A DNA stretch of 64,000 nucleotides. Origin: Cladorhizidae sp. MBARI D1340-BT2. Taxonomy: Eukaryota; Porifera; Demospongiae; Poecilosclerida; Cladorhizidae. A program made the position numbers and the translations under genes. Positions 13,271-25,149 of this stretch are shown here, in pieces. Under the pieces are notes generated by a model. That model did not search any database and was not told the origin of the DNA. It worked only from the letters and a program-made list of their open reading frames with translations. Numbering within the stretch: position 1 is the first letter of the stretch; every line of letters begins with the position of its first letter. The stretch is taken from the NCBI GenBank assembly GCA_028752905.1, contig JAQNBH010000002.1:17270430-17334429 (forward strand). The letters run 5' to 3'.

Positions 13271-13384
13271 AAGTTCTCGTCTTCTTATCTGTAAAACCTA
13301 TATGTCATGTGACTAGCAGCTGTGTGGGCATGATGAGGTCACGTGTGTACATGTCATGCTCGAGCTGTAAATTTATGGTACGAG

Positions 13385-14085
13385 ACCCAAGTTGAAAATG
13401 ATCTTAGGTGGGCCTGGAGTCATTGTCCAAATTGATGAGTCACAATTGAGTCACAAGCCTAAGGTATGTTGTTAATTATTAGTCACATCAGCACTTTGTG
13501 GCCATAGCATCAATTATTGTGGACACAGCATCATAGGGTCCGGCTACCATCGTTTGACATATGGTTGTTTGGATTGGTGGACACCAGTCATACTCTTGCA
13601 CTGGGTATTAATAACAATCAAAATTCCACTCCATTCTATATATGTAGTTGTTCAACACAAATTTTCAGATTACATGGAAATAGTTCCCCAGAGAGATACT
13701 GCAACATTACTCCCTGTCATACGGTTGCATGTTGCAGATAGAACAACAATCCATTCAGATCAGTGGGCTCCTTACAGACATGTTGCTTCTCTGCCTGAAG
13801 TGGATGCTCATTGGATTGTTAACCATTCGATTGAGTTCCTTAATCCAGTCACAGTTGTGCGCACGCAAAATGTTGAATCCTACTGGAATTGAGTAAGTTA
13901 TACCACAAGATATACACAACATATAGATTATTTGATGAATAGTGCAGGCGAAGATAAAGTTAAAAGGATAAAATGGGGTTCATCGTGATCAACTTCCTTC
14001 ATACCTCGATGAATTTATTTTGAGGGAGAGGAATGCCTGCACAACTGCTGAGGCTTTTGGCTGCATCATCAAGACACAGTACCAA
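13385..14085 (+). pseudogene. Merlin / ISXO2-like transposase remnant
   Basis: Plus strand in several frames. LGGPGVIVQIDES (13390-13440) gives the first catalytic D. RTTIHSDQWAPYRHV (about 13742-13780) gives the second. VNHSIEFLNPV followed by TQNVESYW (about 13818-13890) gives the third acidic position. A tail LPSYLDEFILRER (about 13990-14030) follows after a stop. This motif order is that of the ISXO2-like DDE domain used by Merlin-type DNA transposons and IS1595/IS1016. Stops and shifts near 13445-13515 and after 13890 make it dead. TIRs were not found. Confidence 0.75.
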
Positions 14086-14089
14086 GTAT

Positions 14090-15265
14090 AACTTTGCCCT
14101 GCGGTTTGTTTTTGTTTTGTTGTGTTTTTTTGGTCTCAGTCGATGCATTTGTTGTTTTATGAAGTTGTGTTATTTTTTGTTGTTAATATTGCTGTTATGA
14201 ATATTGTTATGTCCAGAGGTATTTGTAACTTACTTCGAGTATCCTTTCCTGATGCCTTCTGAACTCATTAAAATCGAAGGACTCGCTCCTACATGGCGCG
14301 CGAGTTTAAGGCCAGTATTGCCCATTATTTTTAATTTTTTGACAATATTTTTTGTGGCTTATATCCTTTCTAAACATCTGTACAAACTGTTTTTCAAATT
14401 TGAAAACATTTGGATGCACAAGTCTCTGGTTATGGTGGATTTTATCCAGGCTCTCACTTACATTCACCTTGAAAATTGAAGAAGCCCAATATATAGTAGC
14501 CCAACTTCAACAGAGATTTCTCAGAAACATGTTTTTTTGAAGGAAAAGAAAGATATCTCAAGGAAATATTTATGAATACCTGCTTCATTATATATCATTT
14601 TGTAGCTCTATCTTTGCTCTACCTTTTAAGTTGGAAGTTTTTCAATTTGAAAGTAGTAGTCCAATTTTATAGTCGTGTGTATATACCCTAATATGCCCAT
14701 ATATTGGTTGACCTAGTCATGAAAACTCCTTAGTTTTGAGGTCAAATTTTTAAACTTAAATTGTGCTTTAGAGGTTCCTCTACTACATTCATAAAAGGGA
14801 AGTGTGTATAGTGCATATCTTAGGAGAGGGAATTCTTTTTGTGATTCTGTCAGAATTTTTCCAAACCTCTATACTTTACTTAAAGTTCATTAGAAAGCTC
14901 TTGCAGAGAGCTATATTCTGGTATCAAAATGAGCTATAGGAGATGAAGGACAGCAACGTTATGCACGTTTACATAAATATGTTTTTATGGGCGGGGGGGG
15001 GGGGGGGGGGGGGGGATGCGTTTTAAAATATATACCGCGAAAATAATTGACGCGCATAACTTCCGGTGTCTATATACTCTTTACATGATCCGTTTCCTCC
15101 CATTGACCTCGCAAATTATAGTTCTCACTCTCGTGAGAGCGACTTTGGTGCGCTGAGAAGATCACTGCCGTCAGCTCGACCGCACCTACTTTGTGTTTTC
15201 GTGCTGCGCATGCGGAAATTGCAAACGCGGATGCCCAACGGGATGTTAAAGAACGTCTCTGTGGG
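14090..15265. other. No recognisable gene; poly-G tract at 14993-15015
   Basis: 14090-14980 has no coding signature. A run of about 23 G with one interruption near its start sits at 14993-15015. Downstream (15050-15265) lies the presumed upstream region of the small gene at 15.36 kb, including GTGGGTGGGG at 15261-15270, which could be a GC/CACCC-type promoter box. Confidence 0.5.
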
Positions 15266-15281
15266 TGGGGCTTACTCCACA

Positions 15282-15288
15282 TATAAAA
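15282..15288 (+). promoter_or_regulatory. TATA box of the small two-exon gene
   Basis: TATAAAA lies 72 bases before the proposed ATG at 15360. A start site about 30 bases downstream would give a short 5' leader of about 50 bases. GTGGGTGGGG lies just upstream. The match is exact to the TATA consensus, but the initiation site is inferred. Confidence 0.6.
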
Positions 15289-15359
15289 GTTCACGGAAAT
15301 TCACTTGGAAAGTAAATTCACTTTGACGGAAAAAGAGTCGAATTGAGGTCCCAAAAACG

Positions 15360-15999
15360 ATGCAAGGTACGCGTAGTAAAGGATAATCACAATCTAACTA
15401 CAACTCTAGGCGGGTGTACAATTCAAGTTACTATAGAATTTTTTATTTTTGCAGCAACAACTTGCAGTCAGAACACCTGCACCATCTCTTTCATAAAGTC
15501 CTGGTATGGCCAACAAGGCTATTGTGAGAGAGACCAAGTGAGCTTCGGAGTACCAACTGAATATGACTGCACCAAAGTTGTAGAACTACCTGGTCAAGAT
15601 GTGCACTCTTGTTTTGTTTACACAGACTACTGGCGACGAAACCGTAGAACGGAAATGGTACGGAATGACTTGCCTAAAGTTGCATTTGGGAAACGGACTG
15701 AAATGGTAGTGAATGATTTGTCTAAAGTAGTGTCTGGTCGACCGGATGCTGTGATGCAAATGCAAGCTTCGTTGGGCCCAGTAAAGGAAAATACAATGCA
15801 CATGCAAGAATCTTTGGGCCAAGCACAATTTTCTGCAAAGCAAATGCTAGATTGGCACTTGCAAAGAGCTATGAAGAAGTCGACGAAGAAAGAAGTGAGA
15901 GAAGAAATGGTGGTGAGAAAGGCTTTCAAAACTGACTGCAAATTCTTCACCAGCCTAGCACCGCAAGACATTTCCCCCTCCAATGAAGACACTCGTTAG
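15360..15999 (+). CDS. Small two-exon gene, 183-residue protein with 16-residue repeats, unknown function
   Basis: Exon 1 codes 7 bases (15360-15366, ATGCAAG) before a donor GTACGC. The 88-bp intron (15367-15454) ends TTTTTATTTTTGCAG and has a CTAAC branch-like site near 15395. Exon 2 runs 15455-15999. 7+545 bases is exactly 184 codons including TAG. The protein has no evident signal peptide or membrane segment. The N-terminal 62 residues are rich in Cys and aromatic residues (C6, C11, C26, C41, C55; WYGQQGYC, FVYTDYW). Residues 68-147 form five units spaced exactly 16 apart. The first two are clear duplicates (TEMVRNDLPKVAFG, TEMVVNDLSKVVSG) and the next two share MQ.SLG. A lysine-rich tail follows. 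I recognise no family. Alternatively the ORF may begin upstream without splicing, but the splice, TATA and poly(A) signals agree with this model. Confidence 0.6.
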
Positions 16000-16178
16000 A
16001 CAATAGTCCACACCAACCATAACTTGTTTCATATTTTATGTCTGTGAACTGTCTTTTTAACTCACCCCCCCTCACCCCTCATTGAGAAACTATAGTGTTA
16101 GTTATAATTTTCCTCGTGTAAACCAACACGTGCTGAACGAGTTCTGAAGCCACAATTTTTTGTTAAATTTGAAGCCTT

Positions 16179-16184
16179 AAATAA
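16179..16184 (+). terminator. Poly(A) signal AATAAA of the small gene
   Basis: AATAAA, 180 bases after the stop codon, followed 30-50 bases later by a GT-rich stretch (TGTGCTGGTGTCTGTC, 16216-16231). This is the arrangement expected for an animal cleavage and polyadenylation site. Confidence 0.6.
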
Positions 16185-16239
16185 ACCTCAAGTACAATTA
16201 CATTTTCTTATGACAAGCTGTGCTGGTGTCTGTCAGGGA

Positions 16240-17685
16240 AGCACTAAACATGCCAATGAAGTCTTTATACAGTGAGTGCTGTAAATCCACCATCTGCATC
16301 ACCAATTGCTCATTGTTGGGAATCTCTTGGTTTCATCCCTGACCCAGCAATGCAAAGTAGCCTGCTTCATGGATCTCACATTTGTAAGACTATTTGTGCA
16401 GAGTCAGGCATTGTCCCATATTAAAAATTGGTGGTAATGATGAAGTGGGTTGGGCCTGATATAGTCCTGATGAGATCAAGCAGAGCTTTAATTGTGTGAG
16501 AGATCACCATATAGACCATCCTAGAACACCAAGACATCAGAGCTGCTAGTTAATTTAAGAGACACTCCACTATTTATGTCTTCTTAACAAGGACACCTGG
16601 GCCACTTTCCTTGAGGAACAAAATACATGGTGAGTTTTTTTTTATTACATGGAGGATACGGTTTTTCCCGCCAATGCATAAAATTTAAATACTATCGACA
16701 TTTCAGCCTCTCTCTCACAGTATCAGAGTTAATTGCACAGTTCCTGACAACAACAACTTTGTTGCTCATATGCAGATGAGGATCTTGACTCATCAACACA
16801 TGACTAACTTTCACAGCCTCATACTTGTGTTTCAGGACTCAGAATCGAGGAGTTGGCCAGCGTGTGATGTTTCTACTCCCACAGCCACTGCCAAATTGAA
16901 TGAAATTACACAAACGAGGACAGAAATCCAACTCCATGATTTGCACTGGTCAAAACAAATCTAGGCCCCGCTTCCTGTGCCCTATACAAAGGCTGTACAT
17001 TATATAAAAAAAAGAACAAGCACGTGCCATAGGACCCCGACCACCATGACTTTCTAAACATGTAACTACTCCAGTTTAGATGTGAGGTCAAAGGACAGGT
17101 TATTGCTGAGTCAGCATGAGCACGGGCCATGCAATTGCTCTCAATTGGAGAGCCCTCTGTTCTTTCAGACTTAGCATGAAAGTCGAGCCAGCTAAATGAT
17201 GTTTCAATGACAGATGGGCAAATTCCATAAAAAAATTCTGTGTCATAAGATTCCCAAATCCTGAACAAATATGTATACATAATTATTATATAAGTAAATA
17301 CCATAATATATAGTAATTATTTCTGCCCGAGCTTGAATAGCCATTCAGCATGGCTGCATAGAGAACTGTCTTTTTATGCTAGTGGAGGAGAAACCAAAGG
17401 TCAAAGTTTAATTATCTCATCCCCAAACAAGGACCAGCCACTCTGCAACCAATTGGTGAAGTTCACATACCACGTTGCACAATTAGTGTGGTTCCATGCA
17501 TCATCAATGAATAAATTACAGATCATAAGCTAGAATTATCATTAACCCATGTCTTAACATCCAGCTCCATGTCTTCAATAACCAGCCTGTCCTAACACCC
17601 AGCTCTATTCTTCAATAACCAGCCCTATGTCTTAATTAAGGGGGTACACTAGCTGAAAAATGTTGTTTCGTAACCTTGTGGTAAT
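16240..17685. other. No recognisable gene
   Basis: The longest open frame is 16906-17304 on the minus strand. It is low in conserved-looking content and I cannot support it. 17540-17640 carries three short copies of an 'ATGTCTT..ACACCCAGCTC' phrase, a decayed tandem repeat. Confidence 0.4.
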
Positions 17686-17935
17686 CATTTTGGAGCTCCA
17701 TAGATTCTGCATACTTCAGTTGTATGAATTTGTTATATAGCTCAAATGATAGATCACTCTGTGTGCTCTCTATTGATATTAAAATTTTAAAAAAAGCTGC
17801 ATAGGTATAACCATGCCAAGGCATGCAGCCAAAGTGTGGGTACCTAAAAATCTGAATGCTGAAATGGTTCCTGTTGCAAAGCAAAGCTAGCAGAGAACTG
17901 TTGAAATGTGGCTGTAAAGCCACACCTTTCTGCTC
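17686..17935 (+). repeat. Dispersed repeat, related to the arms of the 45.67-46.33 kb inverted-repeat element
   Basis: The phrases TTGGAGCTCCATAGATTCTG, TCTGTGTGCTCTCT and CTGAATGCTG recur, diverged, at 45672-45860 and in reverse complement at 46130-46330. It appears to be a single half-copy of that element in this location. Confidence 0.55.
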
Positions 17936-19840
17936 CAGGACATGCAGATGCAAAGGAGCTGGGCTACTGCGCACTGGCTTTTGCCAATGAGGTGGATTGT
18001 ATGACACTTAGTACAGTATTTATTGCTGCAATACAAAATTATATTGCGTGGAACTATAATATTATGAGCATAGAAATTGTATTGAGAGAGAATGTTAAGT
18101 TGTGTTTGTTTGATGAGAGAGAATTTCTCATGGCTACCCTCCTGAATTTGCTATTTGAATCAAATCATCATACCAATTATTTTTCACTGTTCTGCCACAA
18201 TTATCTCCATAAGGAACCCGACTAATATATATATGGTGGAAACTCAGTTGATGTGCAGCCTATAGGATACTCTTACACAACATTTCCACCAACATAATGC
18301 CACTCCAACTTGTAGCCTGGAGAGAAAATCATTACAACTATGTACAGCAGCTGTTTATTTCTGAGTTACAGGGAATCTCCACGTTAAAAGCACATGCCAA
18401 TCAGGTGCATGTGCTGGTACAGCCTCGTCTGGTGCACATGCTGAGCTAATGCTAGTCATAGCCTTATATAGTGCCGTTGCTATGCAGAGAATAATCCTGG
18501 AATGTTGAGGGATGTAATAACACAAGACTGCCAATCACGCGCACACATTCCTCAGAGAGTTGACCAAACTAACTACTTATCACCACATACTTAGCTTTGA
18601 AGTCAAGTGTAATTAATTCTCAAGTGAAAAGTTGTAACAGACAAGAACTGCCCAGGGATGCTCAGCCTGGATGAGCTCTATCCCCCATTGAGGTTGTGGG
18701 AATCTTTCTCATATGGAAAGAAGGCCACACTGGCATGCAGAAGACAATGAACATATTTATTTCTATGCTGCTTCACAAAGATATTTGCCAATGGCAGTAT
18801 CTTCCCTGAATGCTTCAGTTCTTCAGTTGGATTTTTTATGTGTGTGTGTGTGGGGATGGGGGGGGGAGGTTGGAGTGGACTTTCAGCTCTGTCACTGAGA
18901 CAGTTGCCTTGGCCAGAAGCTCAAGGATGCCCTTACATAACAGGACATAGCAGAGAGAAGGTGGTTGTTAAGCAGATGAGTCAACAAGAGTATGGCTGCT
19001 TAATACCAAACAGCACAATGCCCATGCACAAATGCTTATAGGCATAGATCGCAGACTATATGCACCAGACTAGCTAGAAGGGATGGCCAATGGTTCAACT
19101 TTGCCAAACACAGCCTGGACAGTGTCGTACGTGGACATCACAGCTGCAAGTTAGTCTGCTCGCCAGCAAGTGATTCACATCTCCTTTTAGAACATACCAA
19201 GTATCACTTAGCTAATTGTGTGGTAAAGCTCTGGTTGCACTGGACCAGGTGCAGAGCATGAATATCTCCTGCTAAAAATGGGAACAACAGTTCTCAGTCA
19301 TCACTCCATCGCATGACCTGATTGTCATGTGACTAGCATCAACTCCCTCCGACTTACCACATGGACCTGTACCACCAAACTGCCGGGAAAGACCACTCCC
19401 ATTTTACTATTTGCAGCAGAGAGAAGAAAAACTTTCTTTGCGATAATATTACCAAAACAGAAACCACACCCATTTAATGATATTTTTTGGCCTATTATTA
19501 GGTAAATATGCCAAAATCAACAGCTCCATCCAAAATGCACCGAAACCCATGGAATGCTTAATAATGGTGTTTCAAGCACTATTCGGGAGACAAAATACCT
19601 TTTGAGGCTCTTGTCCGATCCCTCCACCCCCTCCCAAAAAGCAACAAACTTTAAAGCATTAAAAAAATTATTGTACAAGTTTAAAAATAGAACTTTTTGC
19701 CAATACTCAGTCTTTTTCAAATACAAGATAGTAACTTTGGATATGGGACACTCAAACCTGTACACATGTCTGTGCCCAGAGTCAACCAAGACAGTTACAG
19801 AATCCAAACAAGTTAATTGCTTAGTGCCAATTCCACCTGC
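17936..19840. other. No recognisable gene
   Basis: Both strands are open at 19517-19858/19554-19913 (113 and 119 codons), but neither shows a known motif. A GT/GGGG-rich patch lies at 18838-18870. No gene supported. Confidence 0.4.
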
Positions 19841-19849
19841 TATCAAATA

Positions 19850-20160
19850 TAAAGCCACCCACAGTTTAGAACCTCATCAGCTACTACCCTGCACACACCC
19901 ACTAACGGCTTAGAACCTCAGTCATTGTGTTACAGAGGCTGCTAACACTGCCAATTTCAGCCAGGTGTGAATATCTCGGAGAGCATTTTTGTGGGCGTTT
20001 TCCAAAACAAAGTAAACTGACCCACAGTTTAGAACCTCGGCTAGCTATTCTCTTGCACATAGCACACACCCATCCATAGCTTAGAAACTCGGCTAGCTAC
20101 ATCATGGTGCAATTCCACTCAGGTGTGAATATTTGTACATACATTTTCTGCCCAAGTAAA
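19850..20160. repeat. Tandem repeat, about 150-bp unit, two to three diverged copies
   Basis: The phrase CACAGTTTAGAACCTC, followed by CACACACCCA and CAGGTGTGAATAT, occurs at about 19859, again at about 20020, and in part near 20085 (CATAGCTTAGAAACTC). Copies have diverged and the first is incomplete. Confidence 0.7.
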
Positions 20161-20284
20161 CCCCATATAGAGGCCATGAAGTTTTAAGACACCTGTAGAA
20201 GGCATGATGTTGTGCTGGAATAGTTTTGGGCATGTCATTTGGCCGGAGATCTTGACGGAGAATGCTTTTGGAGGTCTAAATAGC

Positions 20285-20560
20285 ACTATGTAATAAATGT
20301 GGCACTACCGGTATGAATATCATTATAGCCAACGCTAATACATGTGACACTACCAATATGAATATCATTATAGCACAAACTATAGTATATCATTATACCC
20401 TTACACTAATACATGTGGAAACAGTGTGAATATCATTATAGCTTACACTAATAATATATGTGGCACTACTAGTATGAATATCATTATAGCATACACTGTT
20501 ACATGTGACACTACCCGTATGAATATCATTATAGCCTGCACACTATAATACATGCGGCAC
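20285..20560. repeat. Minisatellite, about 45-60-bp unit
   Basis: About six copies of a unit containing CTAATACATGTGACACTAC and GTATGAATATCATTATAGC, with small deletions between copies. Confidence 0.85.
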
Positions 20561-20565
20561 TGCCA

Positions 20566-20721
20566 ATAGGGCTAGGGCAGTTTATCAAGCATGGAGGATA
20601 TTCTTGTGGAGCATAGTGGAGTATAATAGGGCCAGGGCAGTTTATCAAGCATGGAGGATATTCTTGTGGAGTATAGTGGAGTATAATAGGGCTAGGGCAG
20701 TTTATCAAGCATGGAGGATAT
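20566..20721. repeat. 60-bp tandem repeat, about 2.6 copies
   Basis: Units begin GGGCTAGGGCAGTTTATCAA and continue CATGGAGGATATTC. The last copy stops at GGAGGATAT, exactly where the MITE terminus CAGGGGCGTACCCAG begins, so the MITE probably inserted into this array. Confidence 0.9.
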
Positions 20722-21408
20722 CAGGGGCGTACCCAGGATTTAGAGAGGGGGGGTGCTCTCTCCAAGGCCTTTGTAGTCCAAACCAAATAGAATAGGGTAT
20801 ATAGCTCAGTTAAGTGTATTGCTGCATGCGGAAAACCAATTTGTGATTGGCACCAATTAAAAAATATATCTTAGAAATATGTCCATATAGCTAACCGATC
20901 AAATTACCGGTATTTACATTATATAAAGTACATCATATGACAAAAATAAATGATTAATGGGACTAGTTGAGAGGATTGAATAGCAGCATTCTCCGTGGCT
21001 TAAGTTTTGCAAATCGGTGTATGACGTTATCAAGGTTTATGCTGTCAGAAATCTCTCTATGACAGAAGAGCAGAAGAAGGGCATTAAGTCGGTTCTCTGT
21101 CATTGCATTTCTGAAGTCAAAAAGTGTAATTCTCTGCTTGTTTTTCGGTGGCATTTCTGCAGAGATGTATATAGTTGGCAGCTCAAATCAAAAATCAACC
21201 ACACAGTCATTGAGCTAGCTTGAGAACTTCTGTCATGGAACACAACTCGAGGTGGCTCTCTAGTTACACATGTGGATTACTCTTGGCAACACCTTTTTTC
21301 TTCTTTTTCCTTCTTTTTTTCTCTTTTTTTTCTTTCTTCTTTTTTTCCATTCTGTACTCTAGGGGGGGGCGCGCGCGCTCCGAGCGCTCCATGCTGGGTA
21401 CGCCCCTA
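20722..21408. mobile_element. Non-autonomous DNA element (MITE) with GGGGCGTACCCAG termini
   Basis: Left end CAGGGGCGTACCCAGGAT and right end, reverse-complemented, TAGGGGCGTACCCAGCAT form clear terminal inverted repeats 690 bp apart. No transposase lies inside. The interior has a T/C-rich tract at 21290-21360 and GCGCGCGC next to the right end. CAGGGGCG-type termini recall hAT-like MITEs, but an 8-bp target duplication is not visible, so the superfamily is open. Confidence 0.8.
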
Positions 21409-21584
21409 CAGAACTTGGGTTTATTTCGAGGTAGTTAACCTTATGTGATTTCCATGGAAGATACACCAACCAGGAAACAGCCAGCTATGAATAATCAGTG
21501 TCACTATGAGTGAGTGGGTGGGTGGGTCTGGGGCAACACATTAGAAAGGCTTAAATGAGGGCATTTCCAACAAGTATCTACTCC

Positions 21585-21915
21585 TGCATTGTGTGTGTGT
21601 GCATCTGTGTATGGTAGTGTGGTGTGTGTGTGCAGGTATTTGTATGTGTGTACATGTGTATGTGAGAGTGTGTGCATGTGTGTGCATGTTAAATGCATGT
21701 GTAAGAGTGCACATGTGTGTGTGTAAGTGTATGTGTGTGGGGTGGTGTACATGTGTGTGTGTAAGTGTATGTGTGGGGTGGGATGCATGTGTGTGTGTGT
21801 GTAAGTATATGTGTGTGTGTAAGTGTATGTGTGTGTGTATGTGTGTGTGTGTGTGAGTGTATGTGTGTGGTGTGGGGTGCATGTGTGTGTGTGTGTGTAT
21901 GTGTGTGTGTTGGTT
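21585..21915. repeat. (GT)n-rich microsatellite
   Basis: 330 bases of GTGTGT with ATGT and AAGT interruptions. The long His/Thr or Cys/Val open frames here are composition artefacts. Confidence 0.95.
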
Positions 21916-22204
21916 GTGTTCTGTATACCAGGTATAAGCGATAAAGACTCTCCACTCACTAGCCACTGAATACCTATGGCTTCACATTATTAAAGGGCAA
22001 CTCTCCACAGAATGTTTACACCAGACAGGAGCTTACTTCACTAACTCCACAAACATGGTTAGTGCCCACTTGGTAGTAACTACCTAACAAGACACTGAGT
22101 GTACAAATACTTTCACAATAATCAACTTGGAATTTACTCTCTCAATGTTCCGACCAGATGCTCTAGCCTCCATCAGGAATTATAAAACACCTTGTGTTTC
22201 AAAC

Positions 22205-22480
22205 GGAGCCCCTGTACTGTCGTGCTAGTTATTGTGTAGTCCTACCTGTACTGTCGTGCTAGTTAGTGTGTAGTCCTACCTGTACTGCCATGCTAATTAG
22301 TGTGTAGTCCTACCTGTACTGTCATGCTAGTTGGTGTGTAGTCCTACCTGTACTGTCATGCTAGTTGGTGTGTAGTACTACCTGTATTGTCATGCTAGTT
22401 GGTGTGTAGTCCTACCTGTACTGTCATGCTAGTTGGTGTGTAGTCCTACCTGTACTGTCATGCTAGTTGGTGTATAGCTA
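22205..22480. repeat. 34-bp minisatellite, about 8 copies
   Basis: Unit of 34 bp with CCTACCTGTACTGTC, ATGCTAGTTGG and TGTGTAGT. Copies differ by one to three bases. Just upstream (22110-22190) is a half-copy of the palindromic MITE family (CCAGATGCTCTAGCCTCCAT). Confidence 0.9.
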
Positions 22481-25140
22481 ACACCACCTAGGACAAGGCC
22501 AGAGATAGGGCTAGAGTATAGGGCTAAGGGCAGGGTTAGGAGGTTCATAGCATTCTCCTTTCATGCTGGAGCTGAAGAACGGAAGTGTGAAGGAGCAGTT
22601 TTATTAGTGGCTAGAAAGTAAACAAGCTGGGTAGAGAAAGCTGCACCAACCATCCCTGACATTTTATTTCAGTCTCATTAGGAACAAAATGCCACAATAA
22701 TAATGTATTATGCATGTTTCAATAATAATTATATCAGTCCACTAGTTACACACTGTGACATCACTACCTTCGGGGTCCAACTATGTGGTCTGCAATTAGT
22801 CGACCCATACCCCATCATATTTCTAGTCCTGAGGTTAATAGCTACATGGCTATGAGCCTTCGGATCTAACCACACCCTCTCACTGTCTTAAGTGGATTAC
22901 ATTATTAATCTTCCTAGAGACCACAGTTGTCATCCACTATTGCCCGTGCTGGTCAGTCATCCACCATCTCTGGTCAAAACATTCACACACAACGTGGTCT
23001 GCAAAATATCGTTTCTAGTGCTGTTTGTTATGGAGCAACACTAGGCTGAAAGCTCGACTTCTATATCTCTGTCTCACAACACACACTCTCTCTCTCTCAC
23101 ACACACACATGGGCACACACACACACACACAGGGGGCACACAAACACACAGACAGGGGCAAACACACAGATGCATTCTCATTCTGCACACTCAGAGAGAC
23201 ACACACCCTCATTGCAAAAGTTGGGTATTCCTAATGCTAGAAGTTTCAACAAGAAAACACAACAGAGAGAGACACACATCACTTGAAAACATGAAGATGC
23301 CAATGGATAGAAGACAGCTCATCTTCCCCACGTCTCCTAAAGTCTCATGCAGACTAGGCAGTGCAGAGAGAGCTAATAAACACTGTCCCTCTCCAGCTAG
23401 CTGGTGTGGTGTTTGCAAAGAACACACTAAAGCAAACATCATATCCTACAAGGTATGGGCCTCGGGGCAACAAAATACCATCTTCTTGAAACACGCCGGA
23501 AAAATGTATTGTGTTCTACAAATTATGGAAGACAACGAAGAAAGTATCGGGAAAAAATATTGTGTCCTGGATAAGTGATGTAATATGGATGGATGTGCAT
23601 TATAAAGAACAACATGCTGTTTATCAGAGGACAAACCAGAGCTGCATGCTTTAGGAGGGAAATACTTGCACTGTCCAAGACAAATGATAGCCACAGGTTT
23701 TAGGAAGAATGCTATGCATTGTCTAGAATTATCTATCTTGCTCACTTGAGCTGATTCATTGCTGAAATTAGTCTTTGCTGCCACAGATATACAGTTAGCT
23801 GATCTTGCTGTGCTAATTCACTGCTCTACCCAGACATCAGTGACTTGAAGAAAATTTTTTTCAACTACTCAAACTGGTTTTGCACACCATTATCCTTCAG
23901 AGTGACACTTAGATCAGTTGCTATTGTTCACTTTTATTAGAATTTAAGCAGTTATGCTTCAACAGAAACAATATCTCCCTGTGGGACTGATGGTGACCGA
24001 GAGAGAAGGTGATACAAAAGATGGGGGAGGAAGAAATCGGGTTTCGTAACCAATAGTGATGAGAGTGGCCTCTCGTTTAACTCTGCATCTGCCATTCTCT
24101 CCTCCCCTCCACTCCCTCCTGATGTCTGCCGCAGAGAAATAGGGTCACCACTTTTGAAATATATTCAGAGCTCAGCAAGGCACTCAGGGAAGGTATACTA
24201 TGCAACAATATCATTCTTTCATAAGGCGGCACAACACACTGTGATCATATAGTTACTGGACTCCTCCTAGAAAGGGAGGGGCGGGGTCTTAACCTAACAC
24301 AAAAATGATGTAATAGCATTAATGCCACTACAGGCTACTAAGACTACACACATTTTATTATAATATCAAAATTCAATATACCCAGAGACAGTTAACCACC
24401 ATCTAACCCCCTAAAATGAGGACACCTCTGTATACAGTAGCTCTAGTCCAACTCTTTGAGGATAACTCTGTATAGAGTAGAGCTCACACACACACACAAA
24501 CAAACACACACATATACACACACACCCATACACACACACATGCACATACACACACACATGCACATACACAGCATTGACACTGAGGTGAAGAAATCTTAAC
24601 ATGGAGCCATCATGTCTGACAGAATTCAGTGGCAACCAATAACACTCGCACGCATGCACGTGCACACGCATATATACACACATGCACACATATGCCAACC
24701 TCTCATGGTCATTTCAAACCAGCAACTAAAGCACACATGCTAGCATGCTGAATACATGTATCTATTTATAGATCAGCTAATAATATAAATTCATGTTGAA
24801 TACATGTATCTATTTATAGATCAGAAATTCTCACCGCATCTAATGAATGGGTATGGTCCGAAAACTATGATAATAACAGTGTGGGGTTTCTCACAGATGC
24901 CTTGGCTCGCAGCTGTTAGTATTCTACATTAATCATTTTCCTGTAGCTGTTACTGTGAGAGGAGTCACATGACCCAAATATTTCATATCCAATTAGTCCT
25001 GCTGACTGTGGCGAGGAGGAGAGAGAGATAGTTCCTAATATGGTCAGATGAGACCTTTCCTCTCCTACTTGTGTTCCCAAGGTTTCAAATAACAATTTAG
25101 CAAATCAACTACTGCATTCTCTATGGCACATGACAATTAA
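22481..25140. other. No recognisable gene; short repeats
   Basis: Contains a (CA)n tract (23082-23150) and four imperfect copies of a short motif GGGAAA.AATATTGTGTCCT (23490, 23545, 23655, 23700) in the 23234-23784 open frames. A second (CA)n lies at 24481-24560. A direct duplication containing GAATACATGTATCTATTTAT is at 24750 and 24795. The 114-codon plus and 112-codon minus frames over 23.23-23.78 kb overlap each other and match nothing I know. Confidence 0.4.
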
Positions 25141-25149
25141 AGATAGCTA

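Noticed and set aside
21504..21966. 141-151-codon His/Thr-rich frames; likewise 30752-31319, 35376-35980, 58417-58902, 62941-63611
   Set aside because: Artefacts of (CA)n/(GT)n microsatellites.
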